Source: an uncultured Flavobacteriaceae bacterium (lineage in GTDB: Bacteria; Bacteroidota; Bacteroidia; Flavobacteriales; Flavobacteriaceae). Taken from it: a DNA stretch of 64,000 nucleotides. The stretch spans positions 186,001-250,000 of the forward strand of contig CAKUPQ010000003.1 of the NCBI GenBank assembly GCA_934675205.1, read 5' to 3'. Of the stretch, positions 9,576 to 18,716 are shown one piece after another. Below the pieces are notes generated by a model, which ran no database searches, was not told where the DNA came from, and saw only the letters and a program-made list of their open reading frames with translations. Numbering within the stretch: the first letter of the stretch is position 1; the number at the start of each line of letters is the position of its first letter. The position numbers and the translations under genes are program-made.

Positions 9576-10424
9576 ATGACGAACTACTACATCATAATTC
9601 CTGCTTATAACGAAGAAAAAAACATTCGTCTGACTTTGGATTCGGTTCTAAAGCAAACGTTTTTACCTCAAAAAGTAGTGGTTGTCAATGATAATTCTAC
9701 CGATAAAACAGCCGAAATAGTCAAAGAATTTTCAGAAAATCACGATTTTGTCTTTATGGTAAATACCGATTCGGAGCAGATTCATTTACCTGGTTCAAAG
9801 GTTATCAAAGCCTTTAACAGAGGTTTGGAAACGCTTGATGAAGATTATGATTTTATCGTAAAATTAGATGCAGATTTGATTTTGCCCGAAAATTATTTTG
9901 AGAGAATTGCTCAAATTTTTTCTGAAAATCCGAAAGTCGGAATGGCAGGAGGGAGGGCTTTTATCGAAAAAGACGGAAAGTGGATTTTAGAAAGTCTGAC
10001 CGATGATGACCATATCAGAGGAGCATTCAAATCGTACCGAAAAGAATGTTTTTTGCAAATCGGAAAACTCAAATCCGAAATGGGTTGGGATACGGTTGAT
10101 GAGCTTTTGGCAAGGTATTACGATTGGGAAGTCACAGTTGTTAAATCCCTTGAAGTTAAGCACTTAAAGCCAACAGGTTCGGAATACAATACAAAATCAA
10201 GATACAAGCAGGGAGAGGCTTTTTACCGATTGGGATACGGATTTTGGATTGCGTTTTTAGCCTCTGTGAAATTAGCTTTCAAAAAGAAAAAACCACTACT
10301 TTTTGTTGATTATCTCAAAGGATTTTTCAAAGCTAAAAAAGACAAAAAACCACTTTTGGTCAATTCAGACCAAGCAAAATTTATCCGAAATTATAGGTGG
10401 AAGAAAATCAAAAGTAAATTTTAG
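9576..10424 (+). CDS. Family 2 glycosyltransferase
   Basis: A 282-aa GT-A glycosyltransferase: IIPAYNEEKNI at the N-terminus, VVNDNSTDKT in the nucleotide-binding region and KLDADLILPENY as the metal-binding acidic motif. There is no obvious membrane span, only a weakly hydrophobic patch around residues 215-230 and a basic C-terminus, so it is likely a peripheral enzyme. It is shorter and not closely similar to the glycosyltransferase at 4340. Its position next to lptD would suit a role in lipopolysaccharide or surface glycan synthesis, but that is inference. Confidence 0.88.
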   Translation: MTNYYIIIPAYNEEKNIRLTLDSVLKQTFLPQKVVVVNDNSTDKTAEIVKEFSENHDFVFMVNTDSEQIHLPGSKVIKAFNRGLETLDEDYDFIVKLDADLILPENYFERIAQIFSENPKVGMAGGRAFIEKDGKWILESLTDDDHIRGAFKSYRKECFLQIGKLKSEMGWDTVDELLARYYDWEVTVVKSLEVKHLKPTGSEYNTKSRYKQGEAFYRLGYGFWIAFLASVKLAFKKKKPLLFVDYLKGFFKAKKDKKPLLVNSDQAKFIRNYRWKKIKSKF

Positions 10425-10465
10425 TTTTCAGTCGCAGTTTTCAGCCTAAATACTGTGACTGTAAA
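10425..10465. repeat. Mosaic intergenic repeat, begins at the upstream stop codon
   Basis: TTTTCAGTCGCAGTTTTCAG followed by ACTGTGACTGTAAACT separates two convergent genes. Positions 10428-10445 are identical to 47802-47819 and are reverse-complemented at 7933-7950. Confidence 0.85.
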
Positions 10466-13135
10466 CTATAAATTCGGGTCAGGAGTTTTTCGTTTTTCCC
10501 ATTTAATATCCTGAAGCATAGACGATTTGATTCCGATAAAAAAGTTCCATTGCGAATTGCTGTATGCTCCTGCAAGAGGAACCCACGAAAAATCCATTCT
10601 CCACGAAAGTAAATCTCTTTCAAAACGAAGTTGGGTAAAAGTTACTCCTTTTTGGGTAAAATCATACCCTGTTGAGGCTCCGACTTTCCATTTATCGGTT
10701 AGGTCAATATTTCCTGAAATCATAAGCGAATTAGAGGTAATTTCGCTTTGTCTTCGGTCGTTGCTGTATGTAACGGAATAGGCCAAACGCAAATCCCAAG
10801 GAATTTTCAAAGTATAAAAATCTCCTACGTTTGAGGTTTTGTCTTCTTCTTGTTCCCGATTTCGGTTTCGTCTGTTGGATTCCATATCCGAACCGAACAA
10901 ATCGTCTTCCCGTCCTCCGTTTCGTTGTCCTTGCTCGTTATTTCCCATAGAGGTTTTCCGCTCAAAATCTGTACTCGAAAACGAATAATTCATCGTAAAG
11001 TTTGCTCCTGTCAAACGAAACAGACTTCCCCCGTTTTCGATATTAAACTTGTCGATTCTTCGGTTGGCATTATTCAGAGCATACGGGTCTAAACGGGCTA
11101 TCAGGTTTAACCCGAGCTTTCCGTCCATAAGCGTTGTTCCTGCATTCATATTAACTTCTCTCCATCGCAAAGAATCAGCCGCTAGATTATAAGCTGTCGA
11201 AAAATTAAGAGCGTTTAAGAGCATCATTTTTCGGGGTTCTGTTTTTGTAGAATCCCGTTCTCTGATTTTTGCTTCAAACGTATTGGATAAATTAAACCCT
11301 AAACTACTGGCATATACATTTCCCGGAGCTCCGTACAAACCTCCTTCGAATCGGGTATATTGACGCACTGTCGTTCCCATTGCATCAATCGGATATTCGT
11401 CATAATACTGTTCAAAAGCAGGAGAATAATTATACGAAACTGATGGTCTTACTGTATGTCGTATAGCTTGAATTTTCTTTTCTTTTCCGAAATCGAATGT
11501 TCCGTAAAGGGTTGTTCCGACACTTGTCCCAAAATTATACGTTCTGAAAGTGTCAAATCCGTTTATATTAATTATAGTATCTCTTTCGGTTGCGAAATTA
11601 TGGTGCTTTCGGATAGTATTCATCGTCCAAACTTCGTTATAATTAAACGACAACGGAATACTGAAATACTTTAAAATCTTAAAGTTAGTGCTTACAGGAA
11701 TCGAATGTTGCAATCCCGTTCTTCCGTCCTGAAACATTTGGGAAGTGAAAAACAGCGAATCCGTAGTGGTATAGCTGTTTTTTGCGTTTAGGTTGTATTG
11801 GAAGTTAATGTTTTTGATGATTCCTTTTTTGCTTTCGTCCCTTGAGGCAAACGGATAAATTCTATCGACATTTACCTGCAAAGTAGGCAAAGTCATATCA
11901 ATCCGTTGGGTTTGTGTATTCTGCGAATGGGTTGCAGTCAAAGTCATATTAATTTGAGGAATCGTATTAAAAGTCTTTGAATAATTGATAGACGAACTCA
12001 AGGTATTGTTCATCCGTGAACTCACATTTACCTGATTTATAGAGTTTTGGAAATACGAACTACTACCCAAATTTACCGAGGCAGAAAACCTCGAACTCGG
12101 ACTTGATTTTTGGTCTTGCTGATGACTCCATTGAATGTTATAAATCCTTGTTTTGGAATAATCGGGAAATCCTCGTTGGCTGTTGATAAGGTTTTCGATT
12201 CGTACGTTTGCGTTTCCACGAAATTTGTACCTCCACGCATAGCTCGACTCAAACCGCAAACCGTAACTTCCGTTGGTATAATAATCTCCCAAAACAGCCA
12301 AATCATAATTGTCAGAAAGAGCAAAATAATACCCTCCGTTTTGCAAAAAATATCCCTGATTGTTATTATCTCCGAATGTAGGCATCAAAAATCCGGAAAC
12401 GCTTTTGGTTGTTATCGGAAAAAATGCAAACGGAAGTCCGACAGGAGTAGGAACGTCCATAATAACCATATTCGTAAGTCCCACTACAACTTTTTCTCCC
12501 GGAACGAGCTTTAGCTTTCGGGTATGGAAATAGTATTCGGGATTGTCAATGTCTTTGGAAGTCGTAAAAAACGCATCTTGCATATAATAAATAGAGTCGT
12601 TTACTCTTTTGCTGACAGCTGCCTTAATGTTCAGTTCACCTTGTTGTGTTCTCGAATTCCAAACCAAAGCCTTTTTGGTATCAAAATTAAAACGCATCGA
12701 ATCGGGCTCTACAACATTTCCTCCTTGGGTAAACTTCGGAATTTGAGTATAAACTCCTGATGTATCGACAATACCTTTGGCATATACTTCGTTTTTGTTT
12801 CGGTCGATGATGATGATTCCTGCCTGAAGCTCCATATCAAGATATTTGACTTCTGCCTCATCTTCCAAATACGAAATATTGGTTTTCATATTGTTGAAAT
12901 TCCTCTTTTTGGCTTTTCTTGAAATAATTCCCTCTAATTTCCCTTTTTGGGGTTTTAAGGAATCGGTATGAATCTTAATCGAGTCATTTTCAATAATTTG
13001 AGGAATAACGAGTGAGTCGTTATCTTTGGCTTGAACTCCGAGGTTTCGTGCGGGAAATTCCTGCGAATAGGTTTTCACAGAAAAGATACATAAAAAAAAT
13101 GTCCAAAAAACGATATGAAATAACTTTGTTCGCAA
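10466..13135 (-). CDS. lptD: LPS assembly outer-membrane protein LptD
   Basis: An 889-aa outer-membrane protein expected to insert lipopolysaccharide into the outer leaflet. A signal peptide (FHIVFWTFFLCIFSVKTYSQ) is followed by an OstA/LptA-like domain (residues about 100-210, including DAEVKYLDMELQAG and AKGIVDTSG) and a long beta-barrel with alternating aromatic strands ending in WEKRKTPDPNL. The loop near residues 740-775 is very charged and rich in N, R and E. Length and layout match flavobacterial LptD, which lack several cysteines of the E. coli protein. No LptE is adjacent. Confidence 0.85.
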   Translation of the reverse strand: MRTKLFHIVFWTFFLCIFSVKTYSQEFPARNLGVQAKDNDSLVIPQIIENDSIKIHTDSLKPQKGKLEGIISRKAKKRNFNNMKTNISYLEDEAEVKYLDMELQAGIIIIDRNKNEVYAKGIVDTSGVYTQIPKFTQGGNVVEPDSMRFNFDTKKALVWNSRTQQGELNIKAAVSKRVNDSIYYMQDAFFTTSKDIDNPEYYFHTRKLKLVPGEKVVVGLTNMVIMDVPTPVGLPFAFFPITTKSVSGFLMPTFGDNNNQGYFLQNGGYYFALSDNYDLAVLGDYYTNGSYGLRFESSYAWRYKFRGNANVRIENLINSQRGFPDYSKTRIYNIQWSHQQDQKSSPSSRFSASVNLGSSSYFQNSINQVNVSSRMNNTLSSSINYSKTFNTIPQINMTLTATHSQNTQTQRIDMTLPTLQVNVDRIYPFASRDESKKGIIKNINFQYNLNAKNSYTTTDSLFFTSQMFQDGRTGLQHSIPVSTNFKILKYFSIPLSFNYNEVWTMNTIRKHHNFATERDTIININGFDTFRTYNFGTSVGTTLYGTFDFGKEKKIQAIRHTVRPSVSYNYSPAFEQYYDEYPIDAMGTTVRQYTRFEGGLYGAPGNVYASSLGFNLSNTFEAKIRERDSTKTEPRKMMLLNALNFSTAYNLAADSLRWREVNMNAGTTLMDGKLGLNLIARLDPYALNNANRRIDKFNIENGGSLFRLTGANFTMNYSFSSTDFERKTSMGNNEQGQRNGGREDDLFGSDMESNRRNRNREQEEDKTSNVGDFYTLKIPWDLRLAYSVTYSNDRRQSEITSNSLMISGNIDLTDKWKVGASTGYDFTQKGVTFTQLRFERDLLSWRMDFSWVPLAGAYSNSQWNFFIGIKSSMLQDIKWEKRKTPDPNL

Positions 13136-13169
13136 AGGTTTTAGTTCTATTTTTGTAAAATTATGGCTG

Positions 13170-13330
13170 ATACCATAAATAGATATAATTTAAACCTATC
13201 TACTCGTTCTTTTTCACACATACTGCTTTAAAAAATAATTCCGTAGCCATTGCTATGCAATGATTTTTTAAATTGTCTGTGTAAAAAATAACTTCGCATT
13301 TTTAGATTAAATTACATCTGCTTATGGTAT
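13170..13330. repeat. MITE-like 161-bp imperfect inverted repeat
   Basis: Two arms of about 67 bases (13170-13236 and 13263-13330) pair with each other. The outer ends ATACCATAA / TTATGGTAT and inner ends TTTAAAAAAT / ATTTTTTAAA are perfect and the middle is diverged. It occupies most of the 310-bp gap between lptD and the amidase gene. No coding potential is seen, and no clear target-site duplication. Confidence 0.7.
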
Positions 13331-13445
13331 AATTTTTGAACAGGGCAAACTTACGTATATTTTTTAGCAAAATTATGCCTTTATGAAAATAATAACCATT
13401 GTACATTAGTACGATTACATTTATACATTATAGAACTATTAAAAA

Positions 13446-14537
13446 ATGAATATTAAATCGAAAATTTATTTTGTTGTTTTTTGCGGATTGTTATTGACTT
13501 CTTTTGAGTCGTTGGCACAAAAACAAGATAATTTTAAGGTTGTCCTTGATGCAGGACACGGAGGAACAGGAGCAGGAGGAGACCCCGGAGCTGTAAAAAA
13601 CGGAATACAGGAAAAAGATATTAATTTGGCTGTAACTCTTAAAGTTGGTAAGCTCCTCGCAAAATATAAGAATATTGATGTTGCCTACACCCGAAAAACA
13701 GATGTTTTTATTCCGTTAGACCAAAGGTCAAAGTTTGCTAATAAAGAAAAAGCCAATGTGTTTATTTCTATTCACTGTAACTCACACGATAACCCAAAAC
13801 CTCATGGAACAGAAACATACGTTTTAGGTATTTCGAGAGATAAGGAGAGTATGGAAGTGGCAAAACGGGAAAACTCCGTAATCTTTTTGGAGGAAAACTA
13901 CGAGGAAAACTATCAGGGCTATGACCCAAACAATCCTGAATCGGTTGTCGGACTGATGCTTTTGCAGGGAGAATACAAAAATCAGAGTATTCTTTTGGCA
14001 AGTGCTATTCAGAAAGATTTTACCAATCGTCTGAAAAGATTTAACAGAGGAGTTAAAGAACAGGTATATTTAGTTTTAAGAGGTTGTGCAATGCCTGCCA
14101 TTTTGGTTGAGCTTGGATTTATTTCCAACAAAAACGAAGCGGATTATCTGAAATCCGAAAAAGGACAAAACGAATTAGCCGAATCCATTGCCAATGCGAT
14201 TGTCAGCTACAAAAATGAGCATTATGCGTATTCCGAACCGTTTGAATATATAGCTACTAACGAAACAGCTCCTGTTGATAATAACAAAGCTATTTTTAAA
14301 GTTCAGATTTCGGCAAGTGGTACGAATTTAGAAACTAAATCTCATAATTTCAAAGGATTAAACATTATTTCCAAAACAAAAGACGGGAATCTGTACAAAT
14401 ATTTTTACGGAGAAACCAACGAATACAAAACAGCCCAAAACCTTTTGACACAAGCCAAAGACAAAGGCTACAAAGATGCTTATATTGTCGCTTTCAAAAA
14501 TGGCAAACAAATCAAAGTATCTGACGCTATCAACTAA
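13446..14537 (+). CDS. amiC: N-acetylmuramoyl-L-alanine amidase (Amidase_3) with SPOR-like C-terminus
   Basis: A 363-aa periplasmic zinc amidase that cuts the peptide stem from peptidoglycan glycan strands during division. A signal peptide of about 24 residues (ends SLAQ) is followed by the catalytic domain: zinc ligands H38 in DAGHGG, E56 in IQEKD and H110 in SIHCNSH, with the catalytic Glu in ILVELGF. Residues 283-360 (FKVQISASG ... AYIVAFKNGK) look like a SPOR-type domain that binds denuded septal peptidoglycan. It is followed after 55 bases by mlaD. Confidence 0.9.
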   Translation: MNIKSKIYFVVFCGLLLTSFESLAQKQDNFKVVLDAGHGGTGAGGDPGAVKNGIQEKDINLAVTLKVGKLLAKYKNIDVAYTRKTDVFIPLDQRSKFANKEKANVFISIHCNSHDNPKPHGTETYVLGISRDKESMEVAKRENSVIFLEENYEENYQGYDPNNPESVVGLMLLQGEYKNQSILLASAIQKDFTNRLKRFNRGVKEQVYLVLRGCAMPAILVELGFISNKNEADYLKSEKGQNELAESIANAIVSYKNEHYAYSEPFEYIATNETAPVDNNKAIFKVQISASGTNLETKSHNFKGLNIISKTKDGNLYKYFYGETNEYKTAQNLLTQAKDKGYKDAYIVAFKNGKQIKVSDAIN

Positions 14538-14566
14538 TTTAGAAAGATTCTACTATAATATTAACT

Positions 14567-14574
14567 TAATTTTG
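14567..14574 (+). promoter_or_regulatory. Predicted -7 box upstream of mlaD
   Basis: TAATTTTG matches TAnnTTTG exactly and ends 19 bases before the TTG start of mlaD, giving that gene a possible promoter of its own in addition to read-through from the amidase gene. Confidence 0.5.
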
Positions 14575-14592
14575 CACTAAAATCATTACGTT

Positions 14593-15543
14593 TTGAAACT
14601 ATCAAGAGAAATAAAAACTGCTTTATTGGTACTTACCGCTATTTTAATTTTCATTTGGGGATACAGCTTTCTGAAAGGGAAAGACTTGTTCAGCACTTAC
14701 CAAAATTATTATGTTGTTTATGACAATGTGGAGGGACTTTCTGCCTCTGCTCCTGTTACCCTGAACGGACTCGGAGTAGGAAAAGTGAATGGAATAAACA
14801 TCGCTCCAAACGGAAAATTAGTCGTGGAAGTTCAGGTCAAAACCGATTTTCCGATTTCCAAAAGCAGTCAGCTACAAGTTTACGAACCCGGATTTATCGG
14901 AGGTAAACAAATTGCTCTTGTTCCGAATCTTGAAGATAGCAATTTAGCCAAAAGTGGAGATACATTACAAAGTAATGTTCGTTTAGGAATGATTGCACAG
15001 GCAGGAGGACAACTTGCTCCTGTTCAGGCAAAAGTGGAGCATACATTAGTAAGTGCAGACAGTCTGCTCAACAACCTTAATACGTTGCTTGATGCAAAAA
15101 ACAAGGAAAATCTATCGGTTGCCATTGCAGAACTTACGCAAACGATGAAAACGCTTAATTCTGCCTCAAAAACATTAGATAAAATGCTGTCGTCAAACCA
15201 ACAGAATATTGACGGAATGATGGACAATTTTAACAAAACATCAGAAAATTTAGCTCAAATATCCAATTCTTTGACCGAAGCCGATTTAGGAAAAGTCGTA
15301 CAGGATTTGGAAGCAACTTTGGCTAATGTCAATAAAATGATGGCAGATATGGAATCAGGAAAAGGTACATTCGGAAAGCTGATGAAAGACGAAACGATGT
15401 ATAATAACCTGTCTGATGCCTCAAAAGAATTGGAATTATTATTACAGGATTTAAGGCTGAATCCGACAAGATATGTGAATATTTCGGTTTTCGGGAAAAA
15501 GAACAAGCCTTATGTAGCACCTGAAGAAGAAATTACGAATTAG
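14593..15543 (+). CDS. mlaD: MlaD/MCE family lipid-transport protein
   Basis: A 316-aa inner-membrane-anchored MCE protein, part of a retrograde phospholipid transport system. One N-terminal membrane helix (TALLVLTAILIFIWGYSFL) precedes the MCE domain (YYVVYDNVEGLSASAPVTLNG ... YEPGFIGGKQI) and a long helical coiled-coil tail. The start is TTG: an in-frame TAA at 14578-14580 rules out an upstream ATG, and MKLSREIKTA is the conserved beginning. The Mla ATPase and permease are not in this window. Confidence 0.9.
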   Translation: MKLSREIKTALLVLTAILIFIWGYSFLKGKDLFSTYQNYYVVYDNVEGLSASAPVTLNGLGVGKVNGINIAPNGKLVVEVQVKTDFPISKSSQLQVYEPGFIGGKQIALVPNLEDSNLAKSGDTLQSNVRLGMIAQAGGQLAPVQAKVEHTLVSADSLLNNLNTLLDAKNKENLSVAIAELTQTMKTLNSASKTLDKMLSSNQQNIDGMMDNFNKTSENLAQISNSLTEADLGKVVQDLEATLANVNKMMADMESGKGTFGKLMKDETMYNNLSDASKELELLLQDLRLNPTRYVNISVFGKKNKPYVAPEEEITN

Positions 15544-15596
15544 GAATTACGAATTTGAAATACTAACTCCTAATCACTAACTCCTAATCACTAAAT
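15541..15596. repeat. Mosaic intergenic repeat (AATTACGAATT / CTAACTCCTAATCA units)
   Basis: GAATTAGGAATTACGAATTTG starts inside the mlaD stop and is followed by two copies of CTAACTCCTAATCA. It fills the whole 53-bp gap before the next gene. Confidence 0.8.
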
Positions 15597-16937
15597 ATGA
15601 GTATTATTCCGAACATAATTTTTGCATTGCTCCTGATTGTTGGAGTTGGTTTTTTTGTGAAGAACGTAAAATTCCTAATCCGAAACATCAGATTAGGACA
15701 AGTTGTAAACCGAACTGACAATCCGAAAGAGCGTTTCAGAAATATGCTTTTGGTTGCTTTCGGACAGAAAAAAATGTTCAAAAGACCGATTCCTGCTCTA
15801 TTGCATTTGGCTATTTACGTAGCTTTTATGATTACCCAAATCGAGCTTATCGAAATCATCATTGACGGATTGTTCGGAACTCACCGAGTTTTTAAACCCT
15901 CATTAGGAGGATTTTACACTTTCATCATCAGCTTTATCGAAATTTTATCGGTATTGGCACTTACGGCTACTATTATTTTCCTTTCGAGAAGAAATTTGCT
16001 TAAACTTCCAAGGTTAAACAAAGCGGAACTTTTGGGCTGGCCTAAAAAAGATGCAAATCTGATTCTGATAATGGAAATCATCTTGGTTTCCTGCATTTTT
16101 ACGATGAACGGAGCAGATGAAGTTTTGTATAATATGGGAAAATCTCATTTCGAAGGACAAGGAAGTTTCGGATTTACGGTAACGCAACATTTAGGACCGG
16201 CTTTATTCGGTTCGTTGAGTGAGGGAACACTTCATATTTTGGAAAGAATCGGTTGGTGGGGACACTTTGCAATGGTTTTGGCTTTCCTGAATTATTTGTA
16301 TTATTCAAAGCATTTACACATTTTATTGGCTTTCCCGAATACGTATTTTGCAAATCTGAATCCTTTGGGAGAATTTGACAACAATCCGACTGTAACGAAC
16401 GAAGTTAAATTGATGTTAGACCCGAATGCAGATCCGTTTGCAGCTCCCGCACCCGATGAAAATGCTGTTCCTGCAAAATTCGGTGCAAGTGATGCAACTG
16501 ATTTGAATTGGTTTCAGCTCTTGAGTGCTTACACCTGCACGGAATGTGGAAGATGTACTTCGTCTTGTCCTGCCAATATAACAGGAAAAAAACTTTCTCC
16601 TCGTAAAATTATGATGGATACTCGTGACAGAATCGAGGAAATCGGGAGAAATATCACCAAAAACGGAGGAAAATTCGTCGAAGACGGAAAACAATTACTC
16701 AACGATTATATTACTCCCGAAGAACTTTGGGCTTGTACGACCTGTAATGCTTGTGTGGAAGAATGTCCTGTGAATATCAGTCCACTTTCGATAATTATGG
16801 ATATGCGACAATATTTGGTAATGGAGCAAAGTTCTGCACCTGTTGAGCTGAACAATATGATGTCAAACATCGAAAATAACGGAGCTCCGTGGCAGTACAA
16901 CCAAATGGACAGATTAAATTGGAAAGACGAGAATTAG
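15597..16937 (+). CDS. Membrane-bound 4Fe-4S oxidoreductase subunit (HdrC/GlpC-like)
   Basis: A 446-aa electron-transfer protein. The N-terminal half has about five membrane helices (residues 5-22, 67-90, 107-130, 155-172, 221-245), resembling a NarI-type quinone- or haem-interacting domain. The C-terminal half carries two 4Fe-4S clusters, C314/C317/C320/C324 and C380/C383/C386/C390. With the next gene it forms a heterodisulfide-reductase-like pair found widely in Bacteroidota near mlaD and amidase genes. The physiological donor and acceptor are unknown. Confidence 0.88.
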   Translation: MSIIPNIIFALLLIVGVGFFVKNVKFLIRNIRLGQVVNRTDNPKERFRNMLLVAFGQKKMFKRPIPALLHLAIYVAFMITQIELIEIIIDGLFGTHRVFKPSLGGFYTFIISFIEILSVLALTATIIFLSRRNLLKLPRLNKAELLGWPKKDANLILIMEIILVSCIFTMNGADEVLYNMGKSHFEGQGSFGFTVTQHLGPALFGSLSEGTLHILERIGWWGHFAMVLAFLNYLYYSKHLHILLAFPNTYFANLNPLGEFDNNPTVTNEVKLMLDPNADPFAAPAPDENAVPAKFGASDATDLNWFQLLSAYTCTECGRCTSSCPANITGKKLSPRKIMMDTRDRIEEIGRNITKNGGKFVEDGKQLLNDYITPEELWACTTCNACVEECPVNISPLSIIMDMRQYLVMEQSSAPVELNNMMSNIENNGAPWQYNQMDRLNWKDEN

Positions 16938-16992
16938 TATTCGGTTGTCAGTTCGAGAACAACTTTTAAACCGATAACTGACAACTGATAAC
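16938..16992. repeat. Mosaic intergenic repeat (CCGATAACTGACAACTGATAAC)
   Basis: Fills the gap between the two Fe-S genes. The CCGATAACTGA word recurs at 47820-47830 and, reverse-complemented without its final A, near 41155-41164. Confidence 0.75.
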
Positions 16993-17005
16993 AAAAAAAC
17001 AAAAA

Positions 17006-17788
17006 ATGATGCAAGTACCAACAATGGCAGAAATGATGGCTCAAGGACAGCAACCAGATGTTTTATTTTGGGTAGGTTGTTCGGGGAGTTTTGACGACAG
17101 AGCCAAAAAAATAACCAAAGCATTTGTAACATTGCTGAATCGGGCAAATGTATCTTTTGCAGTTTTGGGAACGGAAGAAAGCTGTACGGGAGATCCTGCA
17201 AAACGTTCGGGAAATGAATTTCTTTTCCAAATGCAGGCAATGACAAACATTGAAGTTCTGAATGCTTACGAAGTAAAGAAAATTGTAACAGCTTGTCCGC
17301 ATTGCTTTAATACGATTAAAAACGAATATCCCGAACTCGGAGGAAAATACGAAGTATTACATCATACCGAATTTCTGAAATCGCTTTTAAGCGAAGGAAA
17401 ACTGACGGTTGAAGGAGGTCAGTTCAAAGGGAAAAAAATCACTTTTCACGACCCTTGTTATTTGGGAAGAGCCAATAATGTATATGAAGCTCCAAGAGAT
17501 TTAATCGAAAAATTAGATGCGGAATTGGTGGAAATGAAACGTTCCAAAAAGAACGGACTTTGTTGTGGAGCAGGAGGAGCTCAAATGTTCAAAGAGCCTG
17601 AAAAAGGAAACAAAGACATCAATATGGAACGTACCGAAGATGCTCTTGAAACCAATCCCGAAATCATTGCGACAGGTTGTCCGTTCTGCAACACGATGCT
17701 TACGGACGGAATCAAATTCAAAGAAAAAGAAGGGCAAATCAAAGTGCTGGATGTAGCTGAAATTTTGGCTGATGCTAATGATTTGTAG
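17006..17788 (+). CDS. Cysteine-rich (CCG domain) Fe-S oxidoreductase subunit, HdrB-like
   Basis: A 260-aa cytoplasmic protein with two CCG-type cysteine-rich modules: the first includes WVGCSG, TACPHCF and HDPCYLG; the second has GLCCGAGG and ATGCPFC. Such modules hold the catalytic Fe-S cluster in HdrB, LutA and GlpC-like proteins. It follows the membrane 4Fe-4S subunit gene, with which it presumably forms a complex. Two ATG codons stand together at 17006; the first is used. The substrate cannot be inferred from sequence. Confidence 0.9.
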   Translation: MMQVPTMAEMMAQGQQPDVLFWVGCSGSFDDRAKKITKAFVTLLNRANVSFAVLGTEESCTGDPAKRSGNEFLFQMQAMTNIEVLNAYEVKKIVTACPHCFNTIKNEYPELGGKYEVLHHTEFLKSLLSEGKLTVEGGQFKGKKITFHDPCYLGRANNVYEAPRDLIEKLDAELVEMKRSKKNGLCCGAGGAQMFKEPEKGNKDINMERTEDALETNPEIIATGCPFCNTMLTDGIKFKEKEGQIKVLDVAEILADANDL

Positions 17789-17853
17789 TTCACAGTTTAC
17801 GGTTTACAGTAGTAAGACTTTTCTGTAAACTGTAAACCGAAAACCGTAAACTA
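17789..17853. repeat. Mosaic repeat forming a long imperfect hairpin
   Basis: CACAGTTTACGGTTTACAG on the left faces CTGTAAACTGTAAACCGAAAACCGTAAACT on the right. It could attenuate transcription between the two genes it separates. Confidence 0.75.
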
Positions 17854-17857
17854 AAAG

Positions 17858-18706
17858 ATGAAAACCATAAAAATAGCAGGAGTTCCCGAACATTTTAATC
17901 TGCCTTGGCATTTGTGTATTGAGGGAGGAGAGTTTGAAGCAGAAGGAATCGACCTGCAATGGACGGACGTTCCCGAAGGAACAGGAAAGCTGTGTCAGAT
18001 GTTGCGTGAGGGAGAAACCGATATGGCTATCATTCTGACCGAGGGAATTATTAAAGATATTCTGAACGGAAATGACAGTAAGATTGTTCAGGTTTTTGTA
18101 AAATCTCCACTTATTTGGGGAATTCACGTAGGTGCAAATTCGCCTTACCAAAAGTTAGAAGATTTAAAAGATACAAAAGTTGCAATCAGCCGATTTGGGT
18201 CGGGTTCACATCTTATGGCTTTTGTTAATGCTAAAAATCAAGGTTGGAATCCGTCTGATTTGAAATTTGAAGTAATCAACACGCTTGACGGAGCTGTTGA
18301 GGCTCTTACAAACGGAACAGCCGACTATTTTATGTGGGAACGCTTTATGACCAAACCCATTGTAGATAAAGGCATTTTCAGACGTATTGCAGATTGTCCG
18401 ACACCTTGGGTCAGCTTTGTGGTGGCTGTCCGAAATGAAGTTTTAGAAAAAAATCCTCAAACAATAGAATCCGTTTTGAGAATTGTAAACCAAACTACGG
18501 AAGAATTTAAGCATATTCCGAGCATAGACAAAACATTATCAGTCAGATACAACCAAAAATTAGAGGATATTCAGGAATGGTTAAGGCTTACGCAATGGAG
18601 TCAGAAGAATCTTGACGAAAAAATGTTAAACAAAATTCAAAATCAGCTTTTTGAGCTCGAAATTATCAATAAAAAAGGTACTTTTGCAGATATTGTAGCA
18701 ATCTGA
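17858..18706 (+). CDS. PBP2-like substrate-binding protein without signal peptide
   Basis: A 282-aa protein with the periplasmic-binding-protein type 2 fold of the SsuA/NMT1-type transporters (IAGVPEHFNLPWHLC, then DMAIILTEGI, then KVAISRFGSGSH). It begins MKTIKIAGV with no signal peptide and no lipobox, so it probably stays in the cytoplasm. No ABC permease or ATPase is beside it. It may act as a cytosolic ligand sensor or as an enzyme of the THI5/NMT1-like fold rather than in transport; this is inference. It ends 10 bases before the next gene. Confidence 0.8.
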   Translation: MKTIKIAGVPEHFNLPWHLCIEGGEFEAEGIDLQWTDVPEGTGKLCQMLREGETDMAIILTEGIIKDILNGNDSKIVQVFVKSPLIWGIHVGANSPYQKLEDLKDTKVAISRFGSGSHLMAFVNAKNQGWNPSDLKFEVINTLDGAVEALTNGTADYFMWERFMTKPIVDKGIFRRIADCPTPWVSFVVAVRNEVLEKNPQTIESVLRIVNQTTEEFKHIPSIDKTLSVRYNQKLEDIQEWLRLTQWSQKNLDEKMLNKIQNQLFELEIINKKGTFADIVAI

Positions 18707-18716
18707 CAAAAGGGTT

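Noticed and set aside
12110..12514. 134-aa open frame opposite lptD
   Set aside because: Antisense shadow; the minus-strand LptD frame is continuous and better supported.
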